From NCBI GenBank assembly GCA_002964805.2, contig PUDQ02000030.1, forward strand, positions 1-50,159: a stretch of DNA of 50,159 nucleotides. Direction: 5' to 3'. The notes beneath the pieces are model-generated. The model worked only from the letters and a program-made list of their open reading frames with translations. It searched no databases and was not told where the DNA came from. The position numbers were made by a program, and so were the translations under genes. This stretch comes from Trametes villosa (lineage: Eukaryota > Basidiomycota > Agaricomycetes > Polyporales > Polyporaceae). Positions within the stretch are counted from its first letter, which is position 1. Each line of letters starts with the position of its first letter. Below, one piece after another: positions 31,589 to 42,206 of this stretch.

Positions 31589-34268
31589 TCATGTGGACGG
31601 CAGCGTGTACGAGCCCACAGTCGACGGCTTGCACGCCGCCAGTCGAACGTATGGAGACGCGTTCGGCTGGGCAGGGTCCGGCCGCGGTTTGTGCATAGCG
31701 ACGTGCATGGCCTGGAAGAAGTTCTACAAATGGGCATGAGCAACGTGATCGACGACGACGATAGCGGACGTACCAATCCCAGGATGGTGAACGATACCTC
31801 GTTGGGCAAGGGGGAGGTAGGCCAGAGTAAGCTTTCGCGCACAACTCCCGAGTCTATCTCTTCACCGCCTGGGCTGACGCGCATTCGGTCCGCTGGACTG
31901 GCCGTATACACGAACGGGTCGAGAGGGACATTGACGAGAACGTCGGGCTTGCCACGCATCCCTTCCAGCACGAACTGGAGCGTCAATTTTTTCGTAGAGA
32001 AGTCGGGTGGAACGTAGAAGATTGGTTCCCGCTGGCTCGACTGCGCGGAGGTTACGCGTGGCCGAGCTGAGCGTCCAACAATACGCCTCCGAAGGATCTC
32101 GATGAGTTTGGGCGGGACGTATGAGATTGTGGTGCCTGACGATAAGCGGCGTCAATAACTCAAAATGGCACCGCAGTACTCATTCTCACGCACCTGTGTC
32201 CAAGAGAGCGAGGAACTCTGTCTTGTAACTCTCAACAGCTTTGAAACGACGTCGCCAGAGGAATTTAACACTCTTCATAACCTTGACCTCCTTGACCCGC
32301 ACCGCCCAAGTCGGCTCTCCCGATGGCCCTCCTAACGGGAACACGGGGATCGCCGGAGACCAGTCGGGAACCTTGCGACAGGGCCAGGTATTGAGCGCCA
32401 TCCAGCTAGGCCTGAAAAGACTCGGAGAGTCAGACGCTAGCAAGGTGTTTGTCAGAGCATAGGCATACCTAGCAGGTACCGTTGGGGAAACGAGCACGGG
32501 CTGGACAAGGTGGAAGTATAGAGTAACACCCGTTTCGTCCTACACGACGAGAATTAGCAAGGACATAAGCTCAACGATCGGTGAAGATAATTCACAACAT
32601 CTTGCGCGGTCACGAAGCAGTCCGCCTTGATGATGGCAGAAAGTAGGCTCTACGGGCGCAACAATCGCAATCAGCATGGCGATCCACTGTGTTAGAGAAG
32701 ACGGGCAAACCGGGGCTTCGTGCGGGGGCTCCAGATGCCTGAAGGCACTCTGGCGTCTGTGGGAAACGAAGGGTGAGAAAACTCTCGCACAATAGGACCA
32801 ATCAACGTTCTACTCACTCGCCCGGGCTCAGTCCAAGGACCCCGTGATAGTCGTGACCTGTAATGTCCACCGCAACGGCGTATGCCGCGCTGAGTCGAAA
32901 GGTGAATCGAGGGGTGGTATTCTGCCAGCTCTTGGACCGCCAATTGTACGCATTCTTGAAGTAGATGCGATCGCCTTCGGTCTGTAGCATGAGCGCTATC
33001 GGGAGTTGTGCGTAGTAAGTCATGTGTACACATCTAGAAGCCGGAGACTACTCACCAGCTGCGACACTGGTCACATATAATGCTTCGCCTGCCAAATGAA
33101 TCTGATCTTGAGGTAAGGTCTCGTTGTACATGGGGACCTGACCTGCGTCGTAACCCCTGAATGTCTGTGCTGGACGGTACGGGTGATTCCTGATGCCTCT
33201 ATGGGTTTGCCTCCACAGATCAGTGCGTGGATCATTTGGTACGCGCGCCTCTGGTTGTGGCCATTCGGATATGATCTGGCGTAACTGATCGACGTAGATG
33301 TGAGGCATTTTCATAAGAGGGTGCCTATCGGGCAGTGGGGCAGGGCTGTAGCCGGATTTGAGAAGACGGCGATGATGGGCAATGGCTACCCAGCTATTGA
33401 GTGGAAAGGTCAGTGAAAGTGTCGTCGTACATACATGGTCCTTACGTGTCGGGGGACCCTCGACGCACGGAGTGAGGTCAGCCTAACGAAACACCTCTGA
33501 TTAGGGGATACCGAGCCTCTTACCTGTGTCGATAAGCAGGAAGAAGGCTTCGCGTAATTGTCCACGGTGTGCCATCTCCGCCTGCTGGTCGCGGGGGATG
33601 ATCTGGTCTATTCCCTATAAACCAACTTGAAGCTGAATACTAGCCGAAAAAGAATGGCGAGATGACGGTGCATACCAACTCGGCCGTGTAATACTGGTGC
33701 TTCCATGTGGCAGGAGCTTGCGGATAGGTGGTTGACACATATGTACCAAAGTGGGTTCGAGTGGCCATGCTGTTGGAGGGTGGTGCATGTCCACCCCGAC
33801 CGAACCGGGAAGCCGAGCGCCCGGTCGAGGATGTGCCCGTGCGCGTGAAGCCTTGGCTAGGGGAGGAACTGGGGCCACTCCCGCTGCCATACTACGCAGC
33901 CCGGGTTAGTTCTGCGCGTGGATGGAGTCAGACCTAAGTCACACACCACGTAGGAGCGCGAGAGGGTTTGGGTAGGTGGCGACGCTGTTGTGGCTGCTGA
34001 TTGTGGTGACGAAATGGGCGTAGTGTCGGCTCGCGACCCGTGACTAGTATCCGGAGCCGTCCACGCTTCTTTCCAGAGGCGCGCTGCCTCGTCTACAGGG
34101 ATGAGATGAAGCTTGAGCATATCCGCGATATGCTTAACGATATAGACGTTACAAATCAAACATTTCTGAGCGAAAGAAGCAGCTCACCCGTTGAGCTGCT
34201 GTAGACGGATCGGGTGTTCGAAGAAAGATGACGAACGGTGCGTCGTCTGATCGGCCAGAGGAAGCCAT
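31589..34268 (-). CDS. Divergent pepsin-like (A1-type) aspartic protease homologue
   Basis: Twelve minus-strand exons (34268-34188, 34132-33947, 33891-33676, 33614-33524, 33385-33056, 32995-32818, 32756-32711, 32649-32599, 32539-32469, 32411-32194, 32135-31774, 31723-31589), all with GT-AG introns, mostly 50-61 nt, give 654 residues. Pepsin-fold landmarks appear in order: QYYTAEL (153-159, first strand), FFLLIDT (185-191, first catalytic loop), DYHGVLGLSPG (350-360), LALLDTGTTISYVP (second catalytic loop, Asp488) and ILGLNFFQAMHVAM (607-620, last strands). No signal peptide is visible; the first 150 residues are polar and Ser/Gly/Thr rich, so it may be intracellular. The first active-site loop is damaged: the only in-frame splice I find gives D-T-A rather than D-T-G and skips the following Ser-Trp-Val, across an unusually long 138-nt intron. 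It may be inactive, misread at this intron, or a young pseudogene. It is transcribed divergently from F-box 5. Confidence 0.72.
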
Positions 34269-35068
34269 GCAATGATGTCGTGCGAGCGGGGGGGTACAGC
34301 GCTCTTCGCAGTCGCCAGTAGGAGTATGACGATGGGTTAGGCCGGCTGCTGGCCGTCGACCTTATATACAACGGCGCAAACGCGACGTCCCTGTAAACAG
34401 TTGAGATAATCCCAGCGCGGTCGCCGGACAACAATAAACCTCAGAGAAGATGAAACGGCGAGGAGAACATAATGGCGAGGGAAGCCGAGAGCCGCGCATC
34501 AGCGCGTGGTGGTAATCTTTTGAATACGAGGTAGAGGAAGACGGTGCGTCCGGGCTTCTTATCATGATGCTGCGGTACTGAAACTCCCATGAACATCCAG
34601 TTCCACATGTTGTGCGCTATCACGTTGCGAGCGAGAGCTGAAGAAGAGCTCAGCAGAAGACTGACTCATCCCAGAGGATAATTAGATGTGGGACGGAGAA
34701 ACCCACGGAACCGCAAGAACTTCGCATCGCTGTTGTTCAGAAACCATCCAAGTCGAAGTCCGATCATCCCAGACGTCGTAGAGCGTATTGTCGGACCTGA
34801 CGTGCAGTCCCATGCCCGCGGGCGTTGCCTAGCGAGCTTGAGAAGGAGCAGTAGAGAGTTTTCATAACAAACATGCATGATAACGTGTCGTGTGAGCCAT
34901 CTCGGGGATCCGAGAGACGGCGGCAGTGGCAGCGCTTAGGGTCTTACACAGCGAAGGGGAAATTTGTAGATGTTTGGTCAGGGTACAACCGGCGCGGCGT
35001 CTCTCTCCGTACCCGTTGCCACACGCGGTCACTGAACTCAGCTACGAGTCTCGTCGTCGGGTTGTGAA
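34269..35068. other. Divergent promoter region between protease and F-box 5
   Basis: 800 bp without a supported gene, nearly the same length as the matching region before F-box 1 (811 bp). It has a minus-strand TATA element (34361-34368) and the plus-strand word GATGTTTGGTC at 34,969. Confidence 0.5.
34361..34368 (-). promoter_or_regulatory. TATA box of the protease gene
   Basis: TATATAAG on the minus strand, about 95 bp upstream of the ATG at 34268, the same spacing as in the truncated paralogue. Confidence 0.55.
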
Positions 35069-37026
35069 ATGGTCCTACGCGCTCTCAGAAGATTCTTCTC
35101 CTCGACACCGAACCCCCTCTTTTCTGAACACTCGCCCTCGCCTGCCCTAGATCCGGACCCCGTTCCTGCGAGTCACAAGCCGAACGATTACTATCCGTTA
35201 GTACTTCGTCGCAAAGCAATCTCGCAGCTGTTGACTCTGGACCGCCACAGCATGCTCAGATTGAACGAGGACATATGGATCTATATACTTGAAGCAGTAT
35301 CCTCCTACCAATACCTCCAGAATATCTCGCAAACTTGCAGGCTTCTCCGCGAGTTGGCCAAGCCGCTACTGTTCAGATATTGCCGCATCATCATCAGCTC
35401 ATCGACTGCAAACACCTTGCCCCCACACGCACTGTGGCAATATATCAGGTATGGGACAAGACACAATGTTCTATGTACGTTGTTGAACCCGAATAGGCAT
35501 CTCTCAATTTCGGAGAAGTGGCCAGAGCGTCCCCTGGACACGGACTCGGACGATGGTCAGAATCCGCCCAAAATGGTTCTATGTCGCTGCTTCAACGCCG
35601 ACTTTCTCTCGCACACACTTCAAGACATGCCTCTGTTGAGGAGACTCACCATATCGTCAACTGAGTCCCACGGGTTACCCTGGTCGTCTTTGAAGGTGAT
35701 ACTCGCTGCTCGACACCTTTCTAAGCTAGAGATTCACGTTCTTACTCCATGTACCATTGGAGCGAACGCGGAAGACCTGAATATTGGGTCCGCACCTCTG
35801 ACATCGTTCGTCTACTTGCCCCGCTCCGCTCGGGGCGACCCCCGCGGGTACCGCACAGAGCATGACGCACTGGCCATCCTGCTGAAGAGCACGAGCAACT
35901 CGCTGGAGAATCTTGAGGTGCCCGTGGACTCTATACCTCTGGAGGTTCTTCAACAGTCTTGTTGGCCTCGACTGCGCGACCTTACGCTGCTGGGGGAGAC
36001 ACCTCCTTATCTCCCGGCTCCCTATGTGACCATCCTGGGCAACATGCGCGAGTTGCGCACTCTCAACCTTGGGCTGTCGCTTCGCCCCCACATCAGCGCA
36101 CCCGTCATCTGGCCTTCCGATCATGAAGCGGCGTGCCCGTGGCCCTCTCTCCAGTCCCTCGATATACGCCACCCTCATCCCGACGACTCAGTATATCAAC
36201 ATCTCCCGTCTACTCTTCGAAAACTGCGTCTTTGCTCCTCCACCTACCATTTCGATTACCGTTGGCAGTTCTCTGGGGACATCCGAGCACGCCAGCTGCA
36301 GGGTCCACTGCTGACAGCGTCCCAGACGCTAAAGCTACTACGCCGGTGCCACCTGGATCTCCGAGAACTTGCCGTCGAGTTCCTTGCGGACGGCCTCGAG
36401 CTCGAGGTCTTGCACCTCATTTCGGCCGCATTTCCCGATCTCACCTCTCTCACCGTCAACTTCTACTACAATGCAAGGCTGGAGAAACATACCGATGTGC
36501 CCGTCGTGAGCTCATCTACTAGTCTCGCGTTCGCCACATATGTACTTACTGACCATACACGCAGCGGCGCTTCGCGCAGGCTCTCGCGCCCCTCACACAT
36601 CTGCAGACCCTCCGAACGTACCTCGGATTCACGCCGACGTTCGATACGCCTCCGCCTCGCGTTGATGTTCCAGGCCCGTACAATCCCAACTGGGTGCGCC
36701 CGCGTCCAGCGGAGGACGTCCGTCTTCAGGAGGCCCGCGACTGGGCGGCCAGGGAATTTGCAGACACCCTGGCAGCATCCGTGCGCAACATCCTCATCTT
36801 ACACCCGTCCATGTCGTCGCGGTACTGGGTACAGTACCGCGTCGTCCCGGGAGGGACTCGCAGGGCTCCGCAGCGCCCACCCGCCGAGCAGGGGTATCAG
36901 CTCAACGTGAGTGTTCATGCGCTGTGGTGTTGTCTTCTTCGACTCTTTGACGGTTATCTGTAGTATGCGCGCGGTACGCTCCTTGTGGCGCCGGAGCCTG
37001 TACTGGCGTACTATCCCCGCTGGTGA
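35069..37026 (+). CDS. F-box-like / leucine-rich-like protein, array member 5
   Basis: Five exons (35069-35196, 35251-35448, 35497-36505, 36565-36906, 36964-37026) give 579 residues. The first two introns (54 and 48 nt) are multiples of three without stops, so the unspliced frame also stays open; alignment with the other members (donors GTTAGT and GTATGG) supports removing them. The N terminus is MVLRALRRFFSSTPN. The F-box-like module is at residues 44-90 (LNEDIWIYILEAV ... SQTCRLLRELAKPLLFRYC), followed by Leu-rich segments (MPLLRRLTISS, MRELRTLNLGLSL) and the family tail (LQTLRTYLGF, YWVQYRVVP, last exon YARGTLLVAPEPV). It is likely an SCF substrate receptor by family analogy. Introns that are in frame make retention products possible. 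Confidence 0.8.
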
Positions 37027-38102
37027 AGTGAATGGTCATCTCGACTCGTGCTCGCTCGGAGGGCCCGCCCGGTCAGTACTCAGTCAGTACTCCCATGGTT
37101 TCTCAGGCCTGTCGCTCATATCCGGTACAGATCGAGAACAGTAGTACTGTTCCGCCCGAATGACGCCCTTAGGTATATCCTCCGCGCTCCTGTATTCTAG
37201 TATGACGCGCGCCGTGCGAAATATTCCCGTCGCGCGGCCGTGTATTTCACCCTAGCCCGCGGCCGCCTATGCGACAACTGGCTCAGTGCGGAATGTGTAA
37301 ACTATTGCTATGTTGACCTTCCTGCACGCGTACATGTACGCATTGTGTTGACTCTCCATTCCGTCTCGGACCTCTATGTCGCGCGAGAGCTGTCATGCCT
37401 TTTTGTGTTCTGAACATGAGTGTGCGCTCGATAGACTGGGAGCGCTTGAGCGCTTGATCAGACCGTGAGACGCCGAAGGCGCTTTTCTTACCGCTGCCGG
37501 ATTTGGCCGCGTTCAACTTGAACGTCTCGCTACAGGCGTGCTCCTACGCAAACGCCGACTAACGGACGCAAGTCGTGCACTCTGGATATACGAACAGAAC
37601 GACAAAATACTCAGCTGGCGACCGTCAAGGGTGAGTCCAAGTCACGAGAGTCGCACCGCGGCAACACGCGTTGATTTGTTGAAGTGACGGGGGTAGGACT
37701 CCCCATTGTCCTCGCGCCGGGTCCCGGACACTGGAGTCAGCCAAAGGTATTTATCCTTTCTGGGGCTTGATATTAAGACGGTGCGCCCCTCAGAGCCACT
37801 CTGGATTGCTCTTGCGCATCGTCAAATTAACAGCGCACTCACATCTTGTCGCTAGTGCACTGGCGAAAAGTTGGCTTCTACCGTCGAGTCTCAAGCGCGA
37901 CGCTATCTTCCTGCGGCCGGTAAGTCCATGTCTCACTCGATTTTTTTATAATGAAACGCGCTGATGGGAAACTCCGACGGGTCCACGATTATGCATGGCG
38001 CGGCCACCTGCCTCTTGTGGTCGGCGCTTGGGCATCTGTCCTCTGTTCGTCTTAGCCACCACCTCGAACACCCTAAGCACAACCACAACAGGAGACTATA
38101 AA
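37027..38102. other. Spacer, promoter and 5' leader of the first FunK1 gene
   Basis: No gene. The last 180 bp hold a conserved leader intron (37920-38091) and are nearly the same as the region before the second FunK1 gene (42.93-43.12 kb), including CTCCGACGGGTCCACGATTA and the run just before the ATG. Confidence 0.55.
37920..38091 (+). other. 5' UTR intron of the first FunK1 gene
   Basis: GTAAGTCC donor at 37920 and ACAACAG acceptor ending at 38091, only 11 bp before the ATG. Both sites and most of the 172-nt interior are conserved at 42931-43104 before the second paralogue, so the leader intron predates the duplication. Confidence 0.6.
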
Positions 38103-39374
38103 ATGTCGATCTCAACATGCTCCTACTGCAACTCTGCTTCCTCCTCTTCAGGTATGGCTACCGAATGCACCCCGCGCCGGCTGAAAAGCCAACAAACAAT
38201 CAACTATCAAGCAGACACCCTAAGGGACAACCAGGCTGCGAAGGACGCCTGGGAGAGCGAGCTCAGCGGCCGCATCAACATATACAGCCACACCATTGAC
38301 GAGTTCATCGACACACTCCTTCCTTCCTCGACACCCTACACCGCAAATGACGTCCCACAGGATGCGTTCAACGACTACACGGCGGGAGAAGGGCGGGAGA
38401 AGCTCGAATACAACAACCTGGTACGTCCTCGTTAGCCACCTACCTCGACACCGCCATATCTGGCGCTCTAACACTCGGACTGCTAGGTATCCGGCTTCAC
38501 GAAGCTCGTCAAGCCGTTCGAGACTGACCGCCGGCTCACCTTCGCCAACACATTCAAAGTGGTCTTGGAGTTCCCATTCAGCGACTTTGTCGCCCACCAT
38601 CACCACACCTCTCCCGACATTTCCGTCTCCTTCCCCGGAAAGACTCTCAATCCCCGGACCTGGCAAAATATGTCCATGGTCATCGAGAGCAAGAGTACAG
38701 GCGTTCAGGACCCATTCATCCGGAACGGGAAGAAACACACGGCGACCATCGAGCAGCTAGCGAAGAACGCGCGGAACCTGATGCTCGCGCACGGCTTCCT
38801 CGCCGCGTTCGTCATCGGCATCTACGGCAACACCGTCAGGCTGGTGCGCTTCGACCACACGTGCGCCCTCGTATCGAAGCCATTCAACATCAAGAATGCG
38901 GAAGGTGCGAGGCTTCTCCAGAAGTTCCTCTGGCACTTCACGCACCCGCTCGTGGGCGACACCATCGTCGGATGTGACCCGACGGTGATGGAGCTCGACG
39001 TCGACAGCCAAGCCTGGGTGAAGGCAGAGCTACAGAGGGCCAGGGTAAAGCACTGGCAGAGTCACGTCGCGGAGATCGCGGACGGCCGACGTGTCGAGGT
39101 CTACGACGAGAAGACCGGGCGGTGCGTTCCGTACCTGCTCTACCAGCTGCTCGACGTCAACGGGCGGCTTTTCTCGCGCGCGACGATGGTGTGGAGGGCA
39201 ATTGAGGATACGCGCGTCTGGCAGAATGGACACCTGGTCGCAGATCCTTCGCGTACTACACCTCCCAAGCCTCGCATCTTGAAGGAGGCATGGCGGCAAC
39301 TCGTTCGGACAGCGGAGGCGAAATTCTACCAGCAACTCAACGCGAAGATCTCCGAGGACGAGCGCTACGGCCTC

Positions 39375-40564
39375 ATCAGCAATATGCGCAAGTGTCTTGA
39401 GTGTCTTGATGAAGAGCATCAGACACCCAAGACATGTTATCAGACCAAGACATCTGGTCTTGTGCAAGTTAGGCCCCAGTTCTTGACAGGGACACTTGGT
39501 CTTACAGAAGACCATTTGGTCTGGCAGGTCTGCTGCAAGAACAGGGTGTCTTGAACAAGCTCTTCTTAAGACAGATGCAAGACCCCAATCAGACACCTGT
39601 ACAAGACCAAGTGAGGTATCAATTTTGCAATATAGAAGCAATCAAAAATTACATCTAATATTTGTACACTCTTCTATGCAGTTATCCCATCTCCCATCCT
39701 CCGGCAGTGGTCCCTGGGAGGCACCCACAATTTGCCATTTCCGGGAGTTGAACCACTGACCTCACGGACTCAGCATGTCTCTCCCGGGCACAGTTTGCCA
39801 CTGCACCATAGCACCTTGCTAGGGCAACAGGTGTGGGTCAATATATTGTGCTCCCCAATACTGCTTCTTTTCATGCATATGCTAGTGTCAGATGGTCAAC
39901 AGCCTACCAATAGATGTGTTTATTCTGAGTTCTGATACCTTCCTGATGTCATATAATACCATCAGCTCAGTTCCTAGGGTCCTGACACTCTCCCAGTTCA
40001 AGGAATATTGACTCAAGTATGAACTGCATGTAAGCCAATAAAGGCATGCACTTGAATCACTATAGCACTAGGGAAACTGTATGCACCAAGAAGTTTAAAA
40101 ATGATTGACATATCTGCATAGAGCAGGAGTTATTAGATATTAGTACTCATTCTGATCTCACATGAGTTGCATGTAAAATTACATCCCAGGCTGGGACATG
40201 CTGCTTATTCACTATTGGCTAGATAATGTAAACATGATGATAAGCAGATACATCTTTGAAGTATTAGGCATGATTGCTGTCCTTGGTCTTTTCAGACCCT
40301 GTCTGGTGTTAAGACACTCATCTTACTGGGAAGACACATGCTTACTCAGAAAGTATAAGACTTGCTTGTAAGAGATAACAGCTTGACTCAAGACCAAATT
40401 CTGATGGCAAGACACATGTCATTTTCATAAGTACAGTGTCTGATGTCCCCAAGACGGCCCTCAACAGACCAAGACAGTAAAATCAGACAAAGACTATTGA
40501 AAGACACTAACCAGACATTATGGTCAGACCAAGACCTGCAAGACACTTGCGCAGATTGCTGATG
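39375..40564. mobile_element. Non-autonomous inverted-repeat element in the first FunK1 gene
   Basis: About 1,190 bp, clearly AT-richer than its surroundings. The ends form inverted repeats matching at 25 of 26 positions (39374-39399 and 40539-40564; outer bases CATCAGCAAT), followed by arrays of short AAGACA/TGTCTT and AAGACC/GGTCTT words over the outer 200-280 bp on each side, as in subterminal transposase-binding repeats. The kinase codon CTC is repeated on both sides (39372-39374 and 40565-40567), consistent with a 2-3 bp target duplication. There is no long ORF. The middle (about 39.62-40.27 kb) lacks the AAGACA words and contains a tRNA-derived, SINE-like segment. Confidence 0.8.
39740..39818 (-). 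mobile_element. tRNA-derived SINE-like head inside the kinase insert
   Basis: On the minus strand a pol III A box TGGTGCAGTGG (39798-39808) is followed 43 nt later by a B box GGTTCAACTCC (39744-39754), with a CCGG-containing end as in the 3' half of a tRNA. The T arm does not pair properly, so it is not a working tRNA gene; it looks like the head of a SINE running leftward to about 39,620. The SINE ends were not determined. Confidence 0.5.
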
Positions 40565-42206
40565 CTCGCGACCATGGTATGCGGCGGCGACCTCGGAGAG
40601 TTCGAGCTACGGTGGTGGAAGGAGGCTCAGCGCCGCCGCGAGGAGATGACGGATGGGCGCCCTTCGAACGCCTCTCCTCAGCCAGGCCCATCGAGTCCCG
40701 CCTCGTCATCGCGGCTATTCTCCTCCACTGGGAGCGCGAACTCTCCACTAGCCTCTGGCGTCGACGATCCGGAGAGCTACATCCCTCAAGAGGGCTTCCC
40801 GCTCCAATACCCGCAGCACCAGACCTACTCCTGGCGACTCGTCAAGGGGGAGAAGGAATGGTACCACGACCGCAGCCACATGCGGATGGTCATCGACGAC
40901 GTCGGACGTCCGTTGACTGAGTTTGATTCTACGTTCGAGCTCGTCTGCGCAGTACGCGATGCGATTAGAGGTACGCAATACCCAAAGCATGTGCGTTCCC
41001 GTTTACTGACTCTTGTCTAGGTCACCGGCTAGCATGGGAGAAGGCTCGTGTGTTGCACCGCGACGTCAGCGTCGGCAACATCCTGATTGCAGACCAAGCG
41101 GAGGCGAATGGCTTCGCCGGCTTCCTACACGACTACGACTATAGCTCGATGGAGCCCGACGCAGACACGAGCGAAGAGAAGCTCTCCGCCAGGTCCTCGT
41201 CGGACAGCTCCCGCCACGACGACCCCACACATACAGCGGCCGCTCCTGACGACCCCGCGAAGTACAAAGAGTGTACTGTGAGTCCTCTAACACACTCTCC
41301 CTGCGAGCACGTTTGTTTATCGCGATTTCACCGTTGTAGGGCACATACTTCTTCATGGCCTACGAGATCCTCAGCGAGCCGAACATCATCCACAACACAC
41401 ACCACGACCTCGAGTCGTTCTATTGGGTCCTACTTTGGGTCGTCGTTCGTCATACAAAGCACGGCGACTACAGGGGCAGGGAACTGTGCGGCAAAATCTT
41501 CAAGTTCGGAGACGACGACGCAAGCGCGGACGCGAAGAGGGGATGGGTGGACAGCAAGGCGGCCAAGTTCAAAGTCCAAGGAAACAAGCCGCTCACGTAC
41601 CTGCTGAGCCAACTGGCACCGCTCGTCATGGAGCACCTTCCGACTCTTCGCAGAGGAGTGGCCCAGATCCCCCTGGAATACGACACCATGCTGAAGGTCT
41701 TCAACAAGGCCATCGCGATGTCCGGCTGGCCGCAGGACGACTGGTACCCCTGCGAACTTTTGCACGGAGAGAGGCGCACGGGTATCGCTCCCGTTGGCGA
41801 GAAGGTCAGGCCCACTGCGCTCGTCACGGAGCCCCTCCCCAAGGCCGCAACTGGACCGCCGAAACCTCGACAAGGACTCGGTGATCCCCGACCTAGCAGC
41901 CACCGTCGCCCTCCTCGTACGACTCCAGCGGGCACCGTAGCGGCCTCCTCCAAGAAGCGGCCTTTCGATAGTGTTGCCGAAGAATCCCTCGAGTCGTGGG
42001 GAGTCTCACTGCCGGGCCGTCAGACGAGGAGCCATAATAAGCGGCCAAAGACGATCGCCATGGGGCCCCCTTCAGCGCCCGGTGCCCCGACGAGGTCTCA
42101 GCTGGAGAACACGGGAACATCGTCGGGGACGTTGCGGAGAAGTGCGAGAGTGCGAGAGCAGGCAGAGAGGACGGCTTCTGGAGGTGGGCCATCGAGGCCG
42201 TCGTGA

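Larger units (their letters stand above)
38103..42206 (+). pseudogene. FunK1-type fungal protein kinase, disrupted by a DNA element
   Basis: Exons: 38103-38420; 38487-39374 continued at 40568-40970; 41021-41277; 41340-42206. The N-terminal FunK1 region has EQLAKNARNLMLAHGFLAAF and RVEVYDEKTGRC; the catalytic part has HRDVSVGNIL (catalytic loop), FLHDYDYS in the place of DFG, and GTYFFMAYEIL (APE-like). A nuclear-type basic tail follows (SKKRPFDS, NKRPKT). FunK1 kinases (Pkinase_fungal) are an agaricomycete-expanded Ser/Thr-like kinase family of mostly unknown targets. A 1.19-kb inverted-repeat element in the second exon, just after ERYGL, adds a stop at 39552-39554, upstream of the catalytic loop, so translation would give a protein without kinase activity unless the insert is spliced out. 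Everything downstream is still open, so the insertion is young. Confidence 0.85.

Noticed and set aside
39740..39818. Functional tRNA gene
   Set aside because: The A and B boxes are good, but the T stem does not pair and no acceptor stem forms; better explained as a SINE head.
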